Shown one piece after another: positions 8,885 to 10,741 of a DNA stretch of 10,741 nucleotides. The notes under the pieces were generated by a model, which was given only the letters and a program-made list of their open reading frames with translations, did not search any database and had not been told where the DNA came from. A program made the translations under genes and the position numbers. The number at the start of each line of letters is the position of its first letter. Position 1 is the stretch's first letter. Source of the DNA: Phoronis ovalis (taxonomy: Eukaryota; Phoronida; Phoronidae); the NCBI GenBank assembly GCA_028565635.1, contig JAOXYB010060446.1, forward strand, positions 1-10,741, in the 5' to 3' direction.

Positions 8885-8926
8885 TATTTGACGTGTTTCA
8901 CCGCAGTGGCTTCATCAGGTCAAATA
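8885..8926 (-). ncRNA. Hammerhead-ribozyme-like core (possible Penelope-element remnant)
   Basis: On the minus strand CTGATGA (8912-8918) is followed by a 12-nt segment that can form a weak hairpin, then GAAA (8896-8899), then CACGTC (8890-8895). CUGAUGA...GAAA is the invariant hammerhead core. GAA-AC-AC-GU-C fits the minimal two-base-pair stem III, with C at the cleavage position, known from hammerheads in Penelope-like elements. Against activity, stem II is weak. The flanks also form a perfect 8 bp helix (TATTTGAC 8885-8892 plus strand, with GTCAAATA 8919-8926) in a register that includes the GTC and so competes with the catalytic fold. It is probably a decayed or degenerate copy; no PLE coding sequence is seen nearby. 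Confidence 0.4.
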
Positions 8927-9130
8927 ATAAGTCTCAGATTTTGGCTAGTTTGGAAGCAATTTTTCAGCAAGGTCTCTAAAATCCCGAATAAGTAAGTTAC
9001 CATAAAAGTATGGTGAAATTTGGTTTTTACATTGATTTATCCAAAAAGTTGCAATCTGTATATAAAAGAAGTTTGAATGTATAAAAAGTGACACAAATGT
9101 GTCATGGCAAAGAACTAGAAGAGTCCAAGA

Positions 9131-9225
9131 ATGCACCAGATTGCAGGAAATCACATAAAATGTTCAAAAATGCTCCCAGGGGATTATGCCCACAGACCCT
9201 CCTAGTTACGCTCCGCACCCTGTGG
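9131..9225 (+). repeat. Dispersed repeat, copy 2
   Basis: This copy has AATGCACCAG, TTGCAGGAAATCACATAAAA, CTCCCAGGGG, then ATGCCCACAGACCCTCCTAG and a CpG-containing TTACGCTCCGCACCC extension that can pair with GGGTGCTCGC just downstream. It parallels 8450-8530 in the same orientation, 680 bp away in the same intron. The GCACCC / GGGTGC pairing (about 9215-9230) gives a small hairpin at its end. Confidence 0.55.
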
Positions 9226-9256
9226 GTGCTCGCATGAATGCCTCCTAACTCAAATT

Positions 9257-9540
9257 TCTGGAAGAGGGGTCATAGTTTTTGTGCATTATCTAAGGGGAGG
9301 AGTTACAATTTTTTGCGCAAGTTCTGGAGGGGGGATTGAATTTTCTTATGCAGAATGCTTCAATTTTAACTTTATGGAGGACATTATATTCTCTGAAGAC
9401 TTAAGTTTTTACTCCCAGTCTGTGAAAGGGCATGATTTTAGTTCAGGTCTTCCAAAGGGCATGATTTTTACTAAGTGTGAGGTCTGCCAAAGGGTCACTT
9501 TTTAAACCTACAAATCTTTCAAAGGGGTGCTTTTTTAGCA
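9257..9540 (+). repeat. Degenerate minisatellite, period about 29-35 bp
   Basis: TCT-initiated units start at 9257, 9289, 9323, about 9357, 9392, 9419, 9448, 9483 and 9515. The consensus is TCTGnnAAGGGGnnATGATTTTT followed by about ten variable bases. The best pair shares AAAGGGCATGATTTT (from 9425 and 9454). A CCCCCGGGGAGGGTC block at about 9615-9629 may be the G/C-rich cap of the same element, as in 4562-4895. ORFs across it exist only because the units are poor in stops. Confidence 0.65.
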
Positions 9541-9707
9541 GCCTATATACGGGTTTATGGGCTTTTTTTAAAACCTGTGTTTGCGCATGTGGACCCACCC
9601 TTTACATAAGTGATCCCCCGGGGAGGGTCATTAAGTATATCAAACTGCATCAGATAGTTCTTGAAAACCATTCTATATGAAATGAACCAATAATTAAAAA
9701 ACAATTA

Positions 9708-10389
<682 letters not shown>

Positions 10390-10523
10390 ACATGATCACA
10401 TGTTAATCTGTATGTTTTTTCTACAATGGCATCTTCATTATCCATCACCAAAATTTTATTTCCGCAGACAGAACAAGTGTTAGGTTCTAATGTTCTACCA
10501 GGAAGACCAGTTGTTGTATAATA
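10390..10523 (-). CDS. RNF121: RNF121/RNF175-like E3 ligase, RING first-half exon
   Basis: This 134 nt exon starts after CCTTTTTTCAG and encodes YYTTTGLPGRTLEPNTCSVC, then GNKILVMDNEDAIVEKTYRL and TCDHV (Val split, GT|). It supplies the first zinc ligands CSVC and the CxH pair (TCDH). With the next exon the full set is CxxC, CxH, HxxC, CxxC, a complete C3H2C3 RING with no ligand lost. The upstream intron is phase 0. The open frame runs up to 10574, but everything before the acceptor is intronic, so the Met there is not a start. The N-terminal membrane-spanning part of the family is expected to the right of this window. Confidence 0.93.
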
Positions 10524-10741
10524 CTGAAAAAAGGATACATTATCACAACAGTTTTGCATTAAACAATAAAGCAATTAAATATGTGTATAAAAATGGTACA
10601 TTATTTTATTTACACATATATAACAGGGTCTGCTATTTTAGAAATTGCTTAATTTAGCATAAACAACTAGACATTCGGTGAGTTGTAAACAACTCCGAGA
10701 GTGTACCCCCAGCCAAGAATGCTGCCCGTTGGAGAGACTGG
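10524..10741 (-). other. RNF121: Intron sequence running off the right edge (phase 0)
   Basis: No exon of the family is found here: the expected preceding residues (a stretch like ADYMASTIG in vertebrates) are absent, so the intron continues beyond the window. An imperfect inverted repeat with 9 bp perfect arms (ATATGTGTA 10579-10587, TACACATAT 10611-10619) lies within it. The last 60 bases are higher in GC and may be the edge of another repeat. Confidence 0.7.

Noticed and set aside
9281-9680. Plus-strand open stretches across the 9257-9540 array
   Set aside because: They are translations of the tandem repeat, with repeated KG(M/V/H)-type peptides, not a gene.

Overview
The window looks like nuclear DNA from an animal. 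It is AT-rich, has spliced coding exons with good GT/AG sites, carries a decayed LINE, and is full of old repeats. The repeat style (G/C-capped elements with roughly 30-36 bp minisatellite cores, TACATGTA palindromes, an 'agacccccct'-type dispersed repeat) suggests a marine lophotrochozoan, perhaps a bivalve mollusc. That placement is a judgement from pattern and not a measurement.

The one recognisable host gene is on the minus strand at the right: the last three coding exons of an RNF121/RNF175-type RING finger E3 ligase. They lie at 10390-10523, 9742-9843 and 7223-7343. They join in phase, rebuild a complete C3H2C3 RING and the conserved C-terminal hydrophobic segment, and end at a TAA. The upstream exons (N-terminal membrane part) lie beyond the right edge. 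The 2.4 kb last intron holds two minisatellite-cored repeats, two copies of another dispersed repeat, and a hammerhead-ribozyme-like core.

Around 4016-4433 there is a CpG-rich island in otherwise CpG-poor DNA, with a CCAAT box and an ETS-like CCGGAAGT. A 36-codon ORF in good Kozak context reads away from it to the left (minus strand, 3905-4015), and a 22-codon ORF with a hydrophobic stretch reads away to the right (plus, 4434-4502). This may be a bidirectional promoter with two first exons or small ORFs. Neither peptide is recognised.

The left end holds a two-copy 38 bp module followed by hairpins (1-300), a GCTGG-phased repeat (364-595), and a 5'-truncated LINE reverse transcriptase pseudogene on the minus strand (about 690-1600) that has one in-frame stop and three frameshifts but keeps FIDLKKAFD and YADD. 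The span 1609-3904 is AT-rich with no gene I can support. The span 4562-6385 is repeat-derived at both ends: an element with G-rich ends, and a minisatellite flanked by direct repeats. The most unusual theme is that four or five separate repeat arrays share a period near 32 bp and an AAGGGT-then-T-run core. No rRNA, convincing tRNA, CRISPR array or bacterial-type operon was seen.
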